Assembly: GCF_024505055.1 (NCBI RefSeq)
Contig: NZ_JANIBL010000041.1
Location: 1 to 44,582, forward strand
Direction: 5' to 3'
DNA: 44,582 bases
Source of the DNA: Methylomonas rosea
GTDB taxonomy: Bacteria > Pseudomonadota > Gammaproteobacteria > Methylococcales > Methylomonadaceae
Shown here piece after piece: positions 9,154-18,232 of this stretch; position 1 is the first letter of the stretch, and the number at the start of each line of letters is the position of its first letter. The position numbers were made by a program, and so were the translations under genes. Below the pieces are notes generated by a model. The model had not been told where the DNA came from. It did not search any database and worked only from the letters and a program-made list of their open reading frames with translations.

Positions 9154-9927
9154 TTAAACCGTTGGCTGGTTCATCCAGTCCCGCAAGCGGTTTGCCACCC
9201 AGGCTCCATCGTCCAAACATAGGTCATGCCCCGCCCACGGGTGCGTGAAGATGTCGATTTGCCATTTGTTATGAATGGTGTCGGAACAAGCCGGTGCGAC
9301 TAAACGGTCGCCCCGGCCGTTCAATAGCAGCAACGGCGTTTCGGGCTTTCTATGATCAGGCTTATATCGCGCTGCGGCTTTCAACTGTCTGACACAATTC
9401 GCAAGACTGATCGGCCGAGCTTGCTGTATGGCGGTCCAGGCTTTGGCTGTTTCCGGGTAATGATCCCGCCGATTACTAACCAGCTGAAGTATCGCTAGTT
9501 CCCTGTTGTACAAATCCCTTTTCAGCAATAGCCTAAAAAACTGCGGATAACTCTGCCAACGCATGCGCCGATAAAAAGGGCTTAAGCCCGCTAGGCTGGT
9601 ATTAACCAGGGCGGCTGCGGCGATGTCTTGCGGATAGCGCTGCAACCATTCCCAGGCTACCATGCCGCCGAGGGATAATGCGAGTAGCGTGACAGGCTCT
9701 GCCACTAAACCATCACCTAAAGCCTGGCGGCGGACTTGTTCCGTTATCGCTTCGATGTCGTCCGGGCTGGGTTCTCGGTAATACCGGCCGGTGCCGGGTA
9801 AATCGATAGTGCTGACGGTTGATTGTGGAAAAGCCTGCTGCAACAAATTCGGAAAAGTTCCCCAATGTGCAGCCTCTCGGCATAGACCACGCAGTAATAA
9901 CCAATGTTGTCCGGCTGACTCACGCAT
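9154..9927 (-). CDS. Alpha/beta hydrolase
   Basis: This 257-residue protein has the alpha/beta hydrolase fold. The nucleophile elbow is LALSLGGM with S85. An oxyanion-hole region is near LLLRGLCREAAHW at the N-terminus. Likely acid and base are D in NGRGDRLV (about residue 209) and H234 in WAGHDLCLDDG. The IDLPGTG segment resembles BioH-like and MenH-like esterases. Its start overlaps the upstream M14 peptidase-like gene by 8 bp, suggesting joint action on the same substrate or pathway. Substrate unknown. Confidence 0.85.
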   Translation of the reverse strand: MRESAGQHWLLLRGLCREAAHWGTFPNLLQQAFPQSTVSTIDLPGTGRYYREPSPDDIEAITEQVRRQALGDGLVAEPVTLLALSLGGMVAWEWLQRYPQDIAAAALVNTSLAGLSPFYRRMRWQSYPQFFRLLLKRDLYNRELAILQLVSNRRDHYPETAKAWTAIQQARPISLANCVRQLKAAARYKPDHRKPETPLLLLNGRGDRLVAPACSDTIHNKWQIDIFTHPWAGHDLCLDDGAWVANRLRDWMNQPTV

Positions 9928-10948
9928 ACCAGAAATCCATAGCCTGTTGCCGATAGCTCTCTTGTTGCAGACTGTTTAACGTCGCCCATTTTTGCGGATA
10001 AAGCAGGCTGCGATACAAGAAATCGAATAAGGTTAAATGCCGGCGCATAATGCGCTGTTGGCGATGCGGCAGCAAGGGATGGAACAAGCCGTGACGTTGA
10101 AACAAATGCGTCGGGCTTTTGCGCAGCCACAACCAGGAGCCCATCTCCAGGGTTAAGGGCAGAAACACGCGCTGTTTGCCGTGCCGGTCGATAAAATCGT
10201 CATATAGATAATCCCATAAGTCGCCGCTGATGACGTATTCCTGGCTCATTGGCTCGATTTTATAGAAATGGTGCGGGTAGCAGCGATCAAACAATTGTTT
10301 TAAGCCGTATGCTTCGGCAATGCCCGGAAACGGCGTCTGGCAGGACGCATAGGGAAACCATAATCTATCGTGAATCCCAAACCCTGAATGCAGATCGATA
10401 GCAATCGACAAGGGCGCGTTGAACAAATGTTTATGTACCACCCGGCACAGCGCCTGCGCTTCTTTTTCCATTTTCGATTCATCGCCGCGATACCAGGGCA
10501 GTTTGGCACTGAAACGCTGGCCGCTGTATAGGCGGGTATTACCGATACTTTCGATCGGCGAATTACGCATCAAATCCACGCCATGACCGTTACAGCGGGT
10601 GCCTCGATAGACGCCAACCGGGTTGACGATGGGTACGAATACCAGCCGTGAATGTTGCAAGCGAGCGTTAAATTCCTCATCCCAATCCAATAATTGCAGG
10701 ATGGTTTGTAAGTAGGCCAGTATCACTTCCGAGCCGATTTTCTCCAGACCATGCACGCCGCCGAAAAAGGCCAATACCGGAACGTCCGGGCTGTTCGAGC
10801 CTAGGCTCAGGCAATGAATGGGAAATTGCCTGTCTTTATATGTAATTTGCTCGACGATCTCGCAACGGGCGCGGTCGCCGAATTGCTCGATCAGCGCTTC
10901 CAACTGTTCCAGCTCCGGGAATGAACGATTTTCCATGAATTCGCGCAA
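9920..10948 (-). CDS. M14-family zinc carboxypeptidase-like protein
   Basis: This 342-residue protein belongs to the zinc carboxypeptidase/succinylglutamate desuccinylase superfamily. Zinc ligands are seen in GGVHGLEKIGSE (H66, E69) and IDLHSGFG (H187). The catalytic glutamate is in LTLEMGSW (E268). The arginine and asparagine substrate-binding residues sit in NGHGVDLMRNSP. It has no signal peptide, so it should be cytoplasmic. A TTG start at 10948 is chosen because AGGA lies five bases before it; an ATG four codons on (10936) has no good ribosome site. It follows the acyltransferase gene by 2 bp and overlaps the hydrolase gene by 8 bp, so the three form one operon. The substrate may be a peptide or an N-acylated amino acid. 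Confidence 0.85.
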   Translation of the reverse strand: MREFMENRSFPELEQLEALIEQFGDRARCEIVEQITYKDRQFPIHCLSLGSNSPDVPVLAFFGGVHGLEKIGSEVILAYLQTILQLLDWDEEFNARLQHSRLVFVPIVNPVGVYRGTRCNGHGVDLMRNSPIESIGNTRLYSGQRFSAKLPWYRGDESKMEKEAQALCRVVHKHLFNAPLSIAIDLHSGFGIHDRLWFPYASCQTPFPGIAEAYGLKQLFDRCYPHHFYKIEPMSQEYVISGDLWDYLYDDFIDRHGKQRVFLPLTLEMGSWLWLRKSPTHLFQRHGLFHPLLPHRQQRIMRRHLTLFDFLYRSLLYPQKWATLNSLQQESYRQQAMDFWYA

Positions 10949-10950
10949 CT

Positions 10951-12672
10951 CTATCCTGCCAGCGATTTTTCGATGTAGCGTTGTCTTTTCTTAGGCGCGA
11001 TTTTATCGACCTCTACCATGATCAGGCCGTCAATACAATTGTTGAAGTCCGGGTCAATATTGAAGGCGACGAAATGGCAGCCTTTATCGACGCATAATTC
11101 CACGTATTGTTTATAAAGCGTAGGGACTTTGACACCCAGTTTTTTCAGTTCGCTATTCAATACTTTAAAACTGGTTGAGTAATCGGCGCTGAATTCGGTT
11201 GCGGCAAATGCCTTGCCTTGTTGCGAAATTACGAATGGCGTTCTGGCCTTGGTGTGCTGTAAATCGGAGGCAAACTGCTGTTGATAAAAACCGATAATCA
11301 GTTCCTTGGCCGCCTGTGGATAAGCATTGCTGATACTGACCGGGCCGAATAGATATTTGATGTCCGGCCGTTCGCGTAAATAGGCGCCGATGCCGTACCA
11401 AAGATAATCCAGGCTGTGTTGTCCCCAGTAGCGCGGCTGCACGAAGCTGCGGCCCAGTTCAATGCTGTGGGGTAGATAAGCCTCAAATTCGCTGCGCAAA
11501 TCGAACAGGGTTTGCGTATAGAAACCGTCCACGCCATGGCTGGCCATAATGGCCGGGCCTTCGCCGACCCGATAGGCGCCGACGATTTCCAGATCGTTGT
11601 CGTCCCACAGCACGATATGGCTGTAGTAAATGTCGAATTTGTCCAGATCCAAAGCCAGTCCGGTACCTTCTTCGACGGTTCTGAAGGTCAGCTCGCGTAA
11701 ACGGGCGATTTCCCGCATGACCGGGCAATCGTCCCGAAACTGGTATAAAAAGATCTTCTTGCCGTCGCGGGTTTCGCCAAGCAGACGAGATTGGTATAGC
11801 GCCTTCTTCACCGCTTTGGTGTCGGAAGGATGCGCCACGGTGGCGACCGTCTCGAATAGCGCCGGTTTGTTTTTCTTGCCCAGGTTTTGCACGTGCTTAC
11901 GAAAGCGTTGGCTGAGCTGTTTGTTGCTTTCCTCGCTGTCGGCGATGACTTGGTAAGGCACCGGCGCGCCGACCATGAATTTGATTTCCTGGCCCTTTTT
12001 ATTGAACATTTCTTTCACCAGCAGCATCGTGCCCAGCGGTTTGTATAGCGTGGAGGCGCTATAGAACAAGGCCGAATTCTTGGCTTTAATAAAGATCGGC
12101 AGGATGGGGCACTGCGCCCTACGGGCCAGTTTGATAAAGCCGGATTGCCAGGCACCGTCGCGGATGCCTTTGGGAGTAATGCGCGACACTTCGCCGGCCG
12201 GGAAGAAAATGATGGCTTCTTCGTTTTCCAGTGCCTCCAGCATCACTTTATAAACGTCTTTCAGTTTTTTCTTATCGGACAACACGTCGACCGGCAGAAA
12301 GATCGATTGCAAAGGCTCCATGTGCGACAAGACTCGGTTGGCAACGATGCGCACGTCGGGCCGCACGGAGCGAATCAATTTCACCAAGGCCAAGCCATCC
12401 AGGGTGCCGATAGGGTGATTGGCGACGATCAGCAAGCGGCCTTCGGAGGGAATATTGTTATAACAATCGTTGCTGACTTGATAATTGAATTTGAAGTAAT
12501 TCAGTAGCTTGTCGAGGAAGGCGAAGCCGCGTAGGTGCTGGTTTTTGCGGATAACGTCGTTGAAATCGTCTTCGTGGATCAGTTTTTTTAAAGCTTTTAC
12601 GACCAGTTTATTGTCCTTGCCTAATTTAAAGTCCGGATAGGTTTCTTGCAGAATGCGTTCAGCATCGATCAT
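10951..12672 (-). CDS. Fused acyltransferase, OlsF-type ornithine lipid synthase (probable)
   Basis: This 573-residue protein has two acyltransferase parts. The N-terminal half (about 75-260) is a lysophospholipid acyltransferase domain with VANHPIGTLDG (H86 and D92) and FFPAGEVSR (157-164). The C-terminal half (about 310-573) resembles the GNAT-like OlsB/hemolysin family (MREIARLRELTFR, ELGRSFVQPRYWG, YLFGPVSISNAYP). This order matches OlsF, a bifunctional enzyme known to make phosphorus-free ornithine lipids. It would N-acylate ornithine, then O-acylate the 3-hydroxyl of the fatty chain. Substrate specificity is not readable from sequence, and other aminolipids are possible. It heads an operon with the M14-like and alpha/beta hydrolase genes. 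Confidence 0.82.
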   Translation of the reverse strand: MIDAERILQETYPDFKLGKDNKLVVKALKKLIHEDDFNDVIRKNQHLRGFAFLDKLLNYFKFNYQVSNDCYNNIPSEGRLLIVANHPIGTLDGLALVKLIRSVRPDVRIVANRVLSHMEPLQSIFLPVDVLSDKKKLKDVYKVMLEALENEEAIIFFPAGEVSRITPKGIRDGAWQSGFIKLARRAQCPILPIFIKAKNSALFYSASTLYKPLGTMLLVKEMFNKKGQEIKFMVGAPVPYQVIADSEESNKQLSQRFRKHVQNLGKKNKPALFETVATVAHPSDTKAVKKALYQSRLLGETRDGKKIFLYQFRDDCPVMREIARLRELTFRTVEEGTGLALDLDKFDIYYSHIVLWDDNDLEIVGAYRVGEGPAIMASHGVDGFYTQTLFDLRSEFEAYLPHSIELGRSFVQPRYWGQHSLDYLWYGIGAYLRERPDIKYLFGPVSISNAYPQAAKELIIGFYQQQFASDLQHTKARTPFVISQQGKAFAATEFSADYSTSFKVLNSELKKLGVKVPTLYKQYVELCVDKGCHFVAFNIDPDFNNCIDGLIMVEVDKIAPKKRQRYIEKSLAG

Positions 12673-12929
12673 CGCTCAGTGTCCTGGAAAAAGGAGTATG
12701 GCGGGGATTCTAGTGAGCGAATATGTCAGAAATATGTCAGCCGCAGGCTGATGAAAAAGCCTGTCAGCCAATGGTTGATAAGCCGCAAACGACGTGCCCC
12801 AAACGCTAGAGCAGGCCGTTGGTGCTGTTTATTCTTCGCTAAAATTGCGGTTTAGGTGCCCGATGTTGGCGGGCCGGAAGAGGATGTTCAACCCGTTTTA
12901 GTCTTGTTTTCGCAAAACACCGACGATAA

Positions 12930-14585
12930 TCAGTAAGTTTTCCGGCCGGGTTTCTCCGGCGTCAACACGGTGTTTTGCGGTGGCTGGCTGTTGTCCAGAT
13001 CCGGATAATCCTTGGTGTAATGTAAACCCCGGCTTTCCTTGCGCTGTTGCGCACAGCGGATGATCAGCTCGGCGACGATGACCAGGTTGCGCAGTTCCAG
13101 CAGGTCGCTGGTAATGCGGAACTGACCGTAGTACTCGGCGATTTCTTCTTTCAACAAGACTAGCCGGTTCATAGCCCGTTCCAGGCGTTTGTTGGTGCGG
13201 ACGATGCCGACGTAATCCCACATGAAGCGGCGTAATTCATCCCAATTGTGAGCGATCACCACTTCCTCATCTGAGTCGCCGACTTTGGATTCGTCCCAAT
13301 CCGGCAGCGGCAGCGGTCCCGGTAATTGAGCGAATGTGCGGCGAATGTCCTGATTGGCTTGTTCGGCGAATACTAAACATTCCAGCAATGAGTTGCTGGC
13401 CATGCGGTTAGCACCGTGCAAACCGGTGCAGGCGACTTCGCCAATCGCGTACAAACCGGGGATGTCGGTGCGGGCGTTGGCGTCGGTCAATACGCCGCCG
13501 CAGGTATAATGCGCTGCCGGTACCACGGGAATCGGTTGCTGGCTGATGTCGATATCCAGCTCCAGGCATTGCATATAAATGGTGGGAAAATGCTTTTGGA
13601 TAAACTCTCGCGATTTGTGGCTGATGTCCAGATAGACGCATTCAATACCGTGTTTTTTGATCTCGCTATCGATGGCGCGGGCGACGATGTCGCGCGGCGC
13701 CAGTTCCATGCGTTCGTCGTAACGGCGCATGAAGCGCTCGCCATCCGGCAAGATCAAATGCGCGCCTTCGCCGCGCACCGCTTCGCTGATTAAAAACGAA
13801 CGCGCGGTCGGGTGATACAGGCAGGTGGGATGAAATTGCATGAATTCCATATTGCTGATCCGGCAGCCGGCCCGCCAGGCCAACGCAATACCGTCGCCGC
13901 TGGAAATATGCGGGTTGGTCGAATACAAATACACCTTGTTGGCGCCCCCGGTCGCCAGTACCACCACCTTGGCGGCTATCGATTTGATGCTGCCGGATTT
14001 ACTGTCCAACACATAGGCGCCGCATATGCGTTGTTCGCTCGCCCCCAGTTTGCTGGCGGTGATTAGCTCGACGACGTTGTGGTATTCCAGCAGGGTAATG
14101 TTGAGGTGAGCCTGGGCGCGTTCGATCAAGGACAGCGAGACCGCTTTGCCGGTGGCGTCGTCGGTATGCACAATACGGCGATGTGAATGACCGCCTTCGC
14201 GATTTAAATGCAATTGTTTGGCGCCGTCGGCGTTACGCTCTTCGGTAAAGTTCACACCTTGTTGCCGTAGCCATTCGATGCTTTGCCGGCCTTGAGCGAC
14301 GGTCAACCTGACGATTTCCGGGTCGCAAAGGCCGGCGCCGGCAATCAAGGTATCTTCGATATGCGATTCGATGGAATCGTATTCTTCGTCGAACACGGCG
14401 GAAATTCCGCCTTGGGCGTAGTAAGTGCTGCATTCGGTCAACGCGAATTTGGCGAGCACCGCCACCTTGTAGGTGTCGGCAAGATGGAGCGCAAGACTCA
14501 GGCCGGCGCCGCCGCTGCCGGCGATGAGGATGTCATAATAAGAATCAGCGGTATTGATGGGTTGGTTTGCTGTCTGTGTGGTCAA
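12930..14585 (-). CDS. nadB: L-aspartate oxidase
   Basis: This FAD enzyme oxidises L-aspartate to iminoaspartate, the first step of de novo NAD synthesis. The 551-residue length fits. The FAD-binding motif [14 protein letters not shown] lies near residue 22. Other family motifs are [18 protein letters not shown] (residues 57-70), the substrate loop [41 protein letters not shown] and [10 protein letters not shown]. The C-terminal domain carries [19 protein letters not shown]. It resembles succinate dehydrogenase flavoprotein but has the NadB-type C-terminus and no adjacent sdh genes. It stands alone, divergent from rpoE as in Pseudomonas and E. coli, which supports both assignments. Confidence 0.96.
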   Translation of the reverse strand: MTTQTANQPINTADSYYDILIAGSGGAGLSLALHLADTYKVAVLAKFALTECSTYYAQGGISAVFDEEYDSIESHIEDTLIAGAGLCDPEIVRLTVAQGRQSIEWLRQQGVNFTEERNADGAKQLHLNREGGHSHRRIVHTDDATGKAVSLSLIERAQAHLNITLLEYHNVVELITASKLGASEQRICGAYVLDSKSGSIKSIAAKVVVLATGGANKVYLYSTNPHISSGDGIALAWRAGCRISNMEFMQFHPTCLYHPTARSFLISEAVRGEGAHLILPDGERFMRRYDERMELAPRDIVARAIDSEIKKHGIECVYLDISHKSREFIQKHFPTIYMQCLELDIDISQQPIPVVPAAHYTCGGVLTDANARTDIPGLYAIGEVACTGLHGANRMASNSLLECLVFAEQANQDIRRTFAQLPGPLPLPDWDESKVGDSDEEVVIAHNWDELRRFMWDYVGIVRTNKRLERAMNRLVLLKEEIAEYYGQFRITSDLLELRNLVIVAELIIRCAQQRKESRGLHYTKDYPDLDNSQPPQNTVLTPEKPGRKTY

Positions 14586-14712
14586 CTTTGCGGCCGGATG
14601 AATAGTTTTAGCGTTTTTGAATAATATCTGGTTTTAATCCTGCGGTAATTTTTTTTGTGTTGCCAGAACTAATGAGGTTTAATTCTGTCCACTTCAATAT
14701 CAAAATAGCGCA

Positions 14713-15303
14713 GTGAACGAACAAGAAAGGAATACCGAAGATCTGGATCAAGAGCTGGTGCGGCGTGTGCAGCAAGGGGATAAATCCGCCTTCGATCTTT
14801 TGGTGATCAAGTACCAGCACAAGATCGTGCACTTGGTGAACCGATACGTCAAGGACCCGAGCGAAGCTCAGGATGTCGCTCAGGATACCTTTATCAAGGC
14901 TTACCGGGCCTTGGGTGATTTTCGGGGTGACAGCGCTTTTTACACGTGGTTGTATCGCATAGCGATCAACACTGCCAAAAACTATTTGTTGTCGCGTTCG
15001 CGCCGTCATTTTGATTACGAGATCGATGTCCAAGACGCCGAACAAGTAGAAAACGCGCCGCAACTGAAAGATATAGAAACGCCGGAAAATTTGTTGATGA
15101 ATGAACAAATTGTGGCGGTCATTAAATCGGCTATCGAGAGGTTACCAGAAGAGATGCGGATTGCAATTACCCTCAGGGAGTTTGAAGGGATGAGTTACGA
15201 GGAAATCGCGGAAGCGATGGATTGCCCCATCGGTACGGTACGCTCGCGGATTTTTAGGGCTCGCGAAGCCATAGACCAAAAATTAAACCCATTGCTCGAC
15301 TAA
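14713..15303 (+). CDS. rpoE: ECF sigma factor sigma-E (RpoE/AlgU)
   Basis: This 196-residue extracytoplasmic function sigma factor directs the response to misfolded envelope proteins. Region 2 is seen in DLLVIKYQHKIVHLVNRYV, DVAQDTFIKAYRAL and FYTWLYRIAINTAKNYL. Region 4 is LPEEMRIAITLREFEGMSYEEIAEAMDCPIGTVRSRIFRARE (helix-turn-helix). Sequence and gene order match E. coli rpoE and Pseudomonas algU. The start is a GTG with no strong ribosome site. It is divergent from nadB, and rseA begins 10 bp after its stop. No well-spaced sigma-E promoter could be confirmed upstream. Confidence 0.97.
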   Translation: MNEQERNTEDLDQELVRRVQQGDKSAFDLLVIKYQHKIVHLVNRYVKDPSEAQDVAQDTFIKAYRALGDFRGDSAFYTWLYRIAINTAKNYLLSRSRRHFDYEIDVQDAEQVENAPQLKDIETPENLLMNEQIVAVIKSAIERLPEEMRIAITLREFEGMSYEEIAEAMDCPIGTVRSRIFRAREAIDQKLNPLLD

Positions 15304-15313
15304 AGGTGTATCG

Positions 15314-15820
15314 ATGCAAGAACAACTTAACGAAAAACTTTCTCAACTGATAGACGACGAACTGGATAGTCAGCAGGCGTTGTCGCTATTGAAGTCTTTG
15401 CAGAACGACGGCTTGCTAAAAGACAAGTTGCGTCGCTATCAAATTGCCAGCCAAGTAATGAAGAGTGGCGAATACTCCCACGTTACCAGCGATTTTGTCG
15501 ACAAGATCCACGAACAGATTCGGCAAGAACCTACTTACTTCCTACCCCGGAAAAAGTCGGCGGTAAATTGGCAAAAAGCGGCGCTGGCGATTGCCGCCTC
15601 GGTAGCGCTGGCCGTTGTATGGGTCAGTAGCAAAGTGGATAAGCAAATGCATAATCCTTTCGCCACGGTCGAGATAGTGGCCCAGAGTAAAGAGGCATCA
15701 GCCGAGGAAATGCATGCTCGATTCAAGGATTATCTGGAAGCTCATGATAACGCGATGTATGTCAATAGCGTGCAAGCGGGGCAGCCATATGCGCGGGTGG
15801 TGGGCTATCGGCAGGAATAA
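15314..15820 (+). CDS. rseA: Anti-sigma-E factor RseA/MucA
   Basis: This inner-membrane anti-sigma factor holds RpoE inactive until regulated proteolysis. The N-terminal cytoplasmic domain (residues 1-70) has the RseA signature LSQLIDDELDSQQALSLLKSL and YQIASQVMK. One transmembrane helix follows at about 92-108 (AALAIAASVALAVVWVSS), then a periplasmic tail to residue 168 for RseB contact and site-1 cleavage. Its length is slightly below E. coli RseA (216) and close to MucA (194). It sits directly between rpoE and rseB, and the rseB start follows its stop by 4 bp. Confidence 0.92.
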   Translation: MQEQLNEKLSQLIDDELDSQQALSLLKSLQNDGLLKDKLRRYQIASQVMKSGEYSHVTSDFVDKIHEQIRQEPTYFLPRKKSAVNWQKAALAIAASVALAVVWVSSKVDKQMHNPFATVEIVAQSKEASAEEMHARFKDYLEAHDNAMYVNSVQAGQPYARVVGYRQE

Positions 15821-15824
15821 CCGC

Positions 15825-16769
15825 GTGAGAGTTTTAAAAGCTTTTTTGCTATGCGTTGTTTGCCAAAGCGCTGTCGCCGATAAGGATCAAGTTACGGCGC
15901 GGCAATGGCTGGATAATATGAACCGGGCGATGAAAACCCTCAATTATCGAGGTACCGTGATTTTCATGAAAAACGGCCAGCTCGATACGATGAAATATCG
16001 GCACAGTGTCGAAAACGGCGTTGAACAGGAGCACTTGGCGTCGTTGAATTCGCCGATGCGGGAAGTGACTCGCAAATCCAACGAAGTGACCTGCGTGTTT
16101 AAAGAAACCAGTCAGAAAGTGGTGAATCACCATCCGCTTGACAGCTCGTTTATCGTCAATTTGCCGCAGAACACCGCAACTCTGGAAAAATATTACCAAC
16201 TAGGTTTGTCCGGCCAGGAATCTATCGCCATGTTGCCGACGCAAATCGTTAGTGTCGAACCTACTGATGCGCTGCGTTACCCGAGAAAAATCTGGGTGGA
16301 TACCCAGCATTTTTTGCCGCTGAAAGTAGAAGTTTACAATTTAGACGGCAGCATCCTGGAACAAGTAGTCTTCACCGATTTAATGACCGATTCATCGGCC
16401 GAGCCCCATGCCGGCAATGTCGACGACAACAGCTTTCATGTCAAACACATCCACGCTACTCAAGCCGAACCGTTTGAAAATGCCAGATTCGTGTTGAAGA
16501 ATTGGCCGGCAGGGTTTGAGCCGGTATTTTTTATTCGCAATTCCATCCAGCAATCTCAGAAAGCCGTGGATCATCTATTGATTAGCGACGGTTTCTCTAC
16601 GGTGTCGGTGTATCTGGAAGCCAAAGAATCGCAAGGTATGAACGGTTTGCATAGTCTGGGTTCTGTCAATTCTTTCAGTAAGGTGATTGGCGATACACAA
16701 TTCACCGTATTGGGTGAAGTACCCGCCAAAACAGTCGAGCTAATTGCTGACGGCATAGCGCTACGTTAG
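15825..16769 (+). CDS. rseB: Periplasmic regulator RseB/MucB
   Basis: This periplasmic protein binds RseA and shields it from DegS-type cleavage until mislocalised lipids or LPS displace it. GTG 15825 is chosen as start: AGGAA precedes it by about seven bases, and it gives a signal peptide (VLKAFLLCVVCQSAVA, cleavage near residue 18). The upstream reading frame only shadows rseA. The mature protein has the MucB/RseB N-terminal fold (ARQWLDNMNRAMKTLNYRGTVIFMKNG) and the smaller C-terminal domain (VYLEAKESQ, FTVLGEVPAKTVELIADGI). The length of about 314 residues matches E. coli RseB (318). A gene for RseC/MucC is absent; mucD follows directly. Confidence 0.93.
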   Translation: MRVLKAFLLCVVCQSAVADKDQVTARQWLDNMNRAMKTLNYRGTVIFMKNGQLDTMKYRHSVENGVEQEHLASLNSPMREVTRKSNEVTCVFKETSQKVVNHHPLDSSFIVNLPQNTATLEKYYQLGLSGQESIAMLPTQIVSVEPTDALRYPRKIWVDTQHFLPLKVEVYNLDGSILEQVVFTDLMTDSSAEPHAGNVDDNSFHVKHIHATQAEPFENARFVLKNWPAGFEPVFFIRNSIQQSQKAVDHLLISDGFSTVSVYLEAKESQGMNGLHSLGSVNSFSKVIGDTQFTVLGEVPAKTVELIADGIALR

Positions 16770-16812
16770 CGTGTCCTTTTTGTAACAAATCAAATGTATG
16801 AGTGGAGATTAC

Positions 16813-18219
16813 ATGCTTAATAAGCTGTTTTATGGAGTTTTGATATTTTTAGTGGCGATTGATGCAAGCTATGCGCAATTGCCTGATTTTACTGAAATGG
16901 TTAAAACCAACGGGGACGCTGTGGTTAACATCAGTACTACCCAGAAGGCTGCCGATCCGCAGGCCGGCGTCGATCAGCAGCAAATGCCGGAGGATATGCC
17001 ACCGGAAATGGAAGAGTTTTTTCGGCGGTTCTTCCAGGGGCCTGGGCGTGGTGGTAATTCACCACGAGAAACCAACTCCCTGGGCTCGGGATTTGTGATT
17101 TCCAAGGACGGATATGTATTGACTAACCACCATGTAGTTAACAATGCGTCCGAGATTGTCGTTAAATTGAAAGACCGCCGGGAGTTGATCGCCAAATTGA
17201 TAGGCTCCGACGAAAGCACCGATGTGGCCTTGTTGAAGGTAGAGGCGAAAGACCTGCCGGTAGTGGAAGTCGGTTCGCCGGAGCAATTGCAAGTGGGCGA
17301 GTGGGTACTGGCTATCGGTACGCCGTTTGGTTTTGATCAATCCGTCACCGCTGGTATCGTCAGTGCCAAAGGGCGCAGTCTGCCTGATGGTAACTATGTG
17401 CCTTTCATTCAAACCGACGTAGCCATCAATCCGGGTAATTCCGGTGGCCCCTTATTTAATATGCAAGGCAAGGTAGTAGGGATTAACTCGCAAATTTACA
17501 GCCGTTCCGGCGGTTACATGGGTTTATCGTTTGCGATTCCTATCGATGTGGCGATGAACGTGGTCGACCAAATTAAAAGCAAGGGTAAAGTCTCGCGCGG
17601 CTGGTTGGGTGTACAAATCCAGGATGTGACCCGGCAGTTGGCGGAGTCGTTTGGCATGGATAGACCGCACGGTGCATTGGTATCAAAAGTTATTCCAGGC
17701 GGCCCTGCAGAAAAAGCCGGTATTCAAATCGGCGATATTATTGTCGAGTTTAATGGTCAAATAATCGAAACTTCCGGCGAATTGCCGCCTAGAGTGGGCA
17801 TGACGCCTATCGATGAAAAAGCCAAGGTTAAAATCATTCGCCAAGGTGATAAGCAGGATCTTAGTGTGAAAATCGGTTTGCTGCCTGCGCAACCTTCCTC
17901 TTTGGCAAACGCGCCCGCCGCCGCCCCTGAAGTGGCTGTGAATCGGCTGGGATTGGCTGTTGCTGATTTAACAAGCGAACAACGCCAGCAATCGCAGGTG
18001 GAAAAAAACGGGGTATTGGTACAAAAAGTTAACAAAGGTATTGCGATGGATGCCGGCATCCAGCCAGGTGACATTATTTTACGCATTCAAAATAATGTGG
18101 TGCGCGATGCAGCCGAGTTTAATTCCATCGTCGCGAAATTACCGGTTGAAAAATCGATAGCACTTTTGGTACAACGTAACGGCAGTCCGGTGTTTTTAGC
18201 GTTTAAAATCGAGAAATAA
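16813..18219 (+). CDS. mucD: Periplasmic serine protease MucD/DegP (Do family)
   Basis: This HtrA/Do protease and chaperone acts in the periplasm, linked to sigma-E control. A signal peptide (residues 1-21, ending ASYA) precedes the trypsin-like domain. The catalytic triad is H107 in LTNHHVVNNA, D137 in STDVALLKV and S210 in NPGNSGGP. Two PDZ domains follow, starting near GWLGVQIQDVTRQLAESFGM and NRLGLAVADL. The spacer EDMPPEMEEFFRRFF near the N-terminus is typical of MucD. ATG 16813 is preferred because GGAG precedes it by six bases; an ATG five codons upstream lacks a ribosome site. The order rpoE-rseA-rseB-mucD equals the Pseudomonas algU-mucA-mucB-mucD operon without mucC. Confidence 0.95.
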   Translation: MLNKLFYGVLIFLVAIDASYAQLPDFTEMVKTNGDAVVNISTTQKAADPQAGVDQQQMPEDMPPEMEEFFRRFFQGPGRGGNSPRETNSLGSGFVISKDGYVLTNHHVVNNASEIVVKLKDRRELIAKLIGSDESTDVALLKVEAKDLPVVEVGSPEQLQVGEWVLAIGTPFGFDQSVTAGIVSAKGRSLPDGNYVPFIQTDVAINPGNSGGPLFNMQGKVVGINSQIYSRSGGYMGLSFAIPIDVAMNVVDQIKSKGKVSRGWLGVQIQDVTRQLAESFGMDRPHGALVSKVIPGGPAEKAGIQIGDIIVEFNGQIIETSGELPPRVGMTPIDEKAKVKIIRQGDKQDLSVKIGLLPAQPSSLANAPAAAPEVAVNRLGLAVADLTSEQRQQSQVEKNGVLVQKVNKGIAMDAGIQPGDIILRIQNNVVRDAAEFNSIVAKLPVEKSIALLVQRNGSPVFLAFKIEK

Positions 18220-18232
18220 TTGAGGTAACTCA

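Noticed and set aside
12673..12929. Short plus-strand open frame between the acyltransferase gene and nadB
   Set aside because: No ribosome site and no recognisable protein features. The interval appears non-coding.
14664..14690. Possible sigma-E promoter (AGAACT followed by TCTGTC) before rpoE
   Set aside because: The spacer is only about 12 bp where 15-16 is expected, and the -35 lacks the leading GG.
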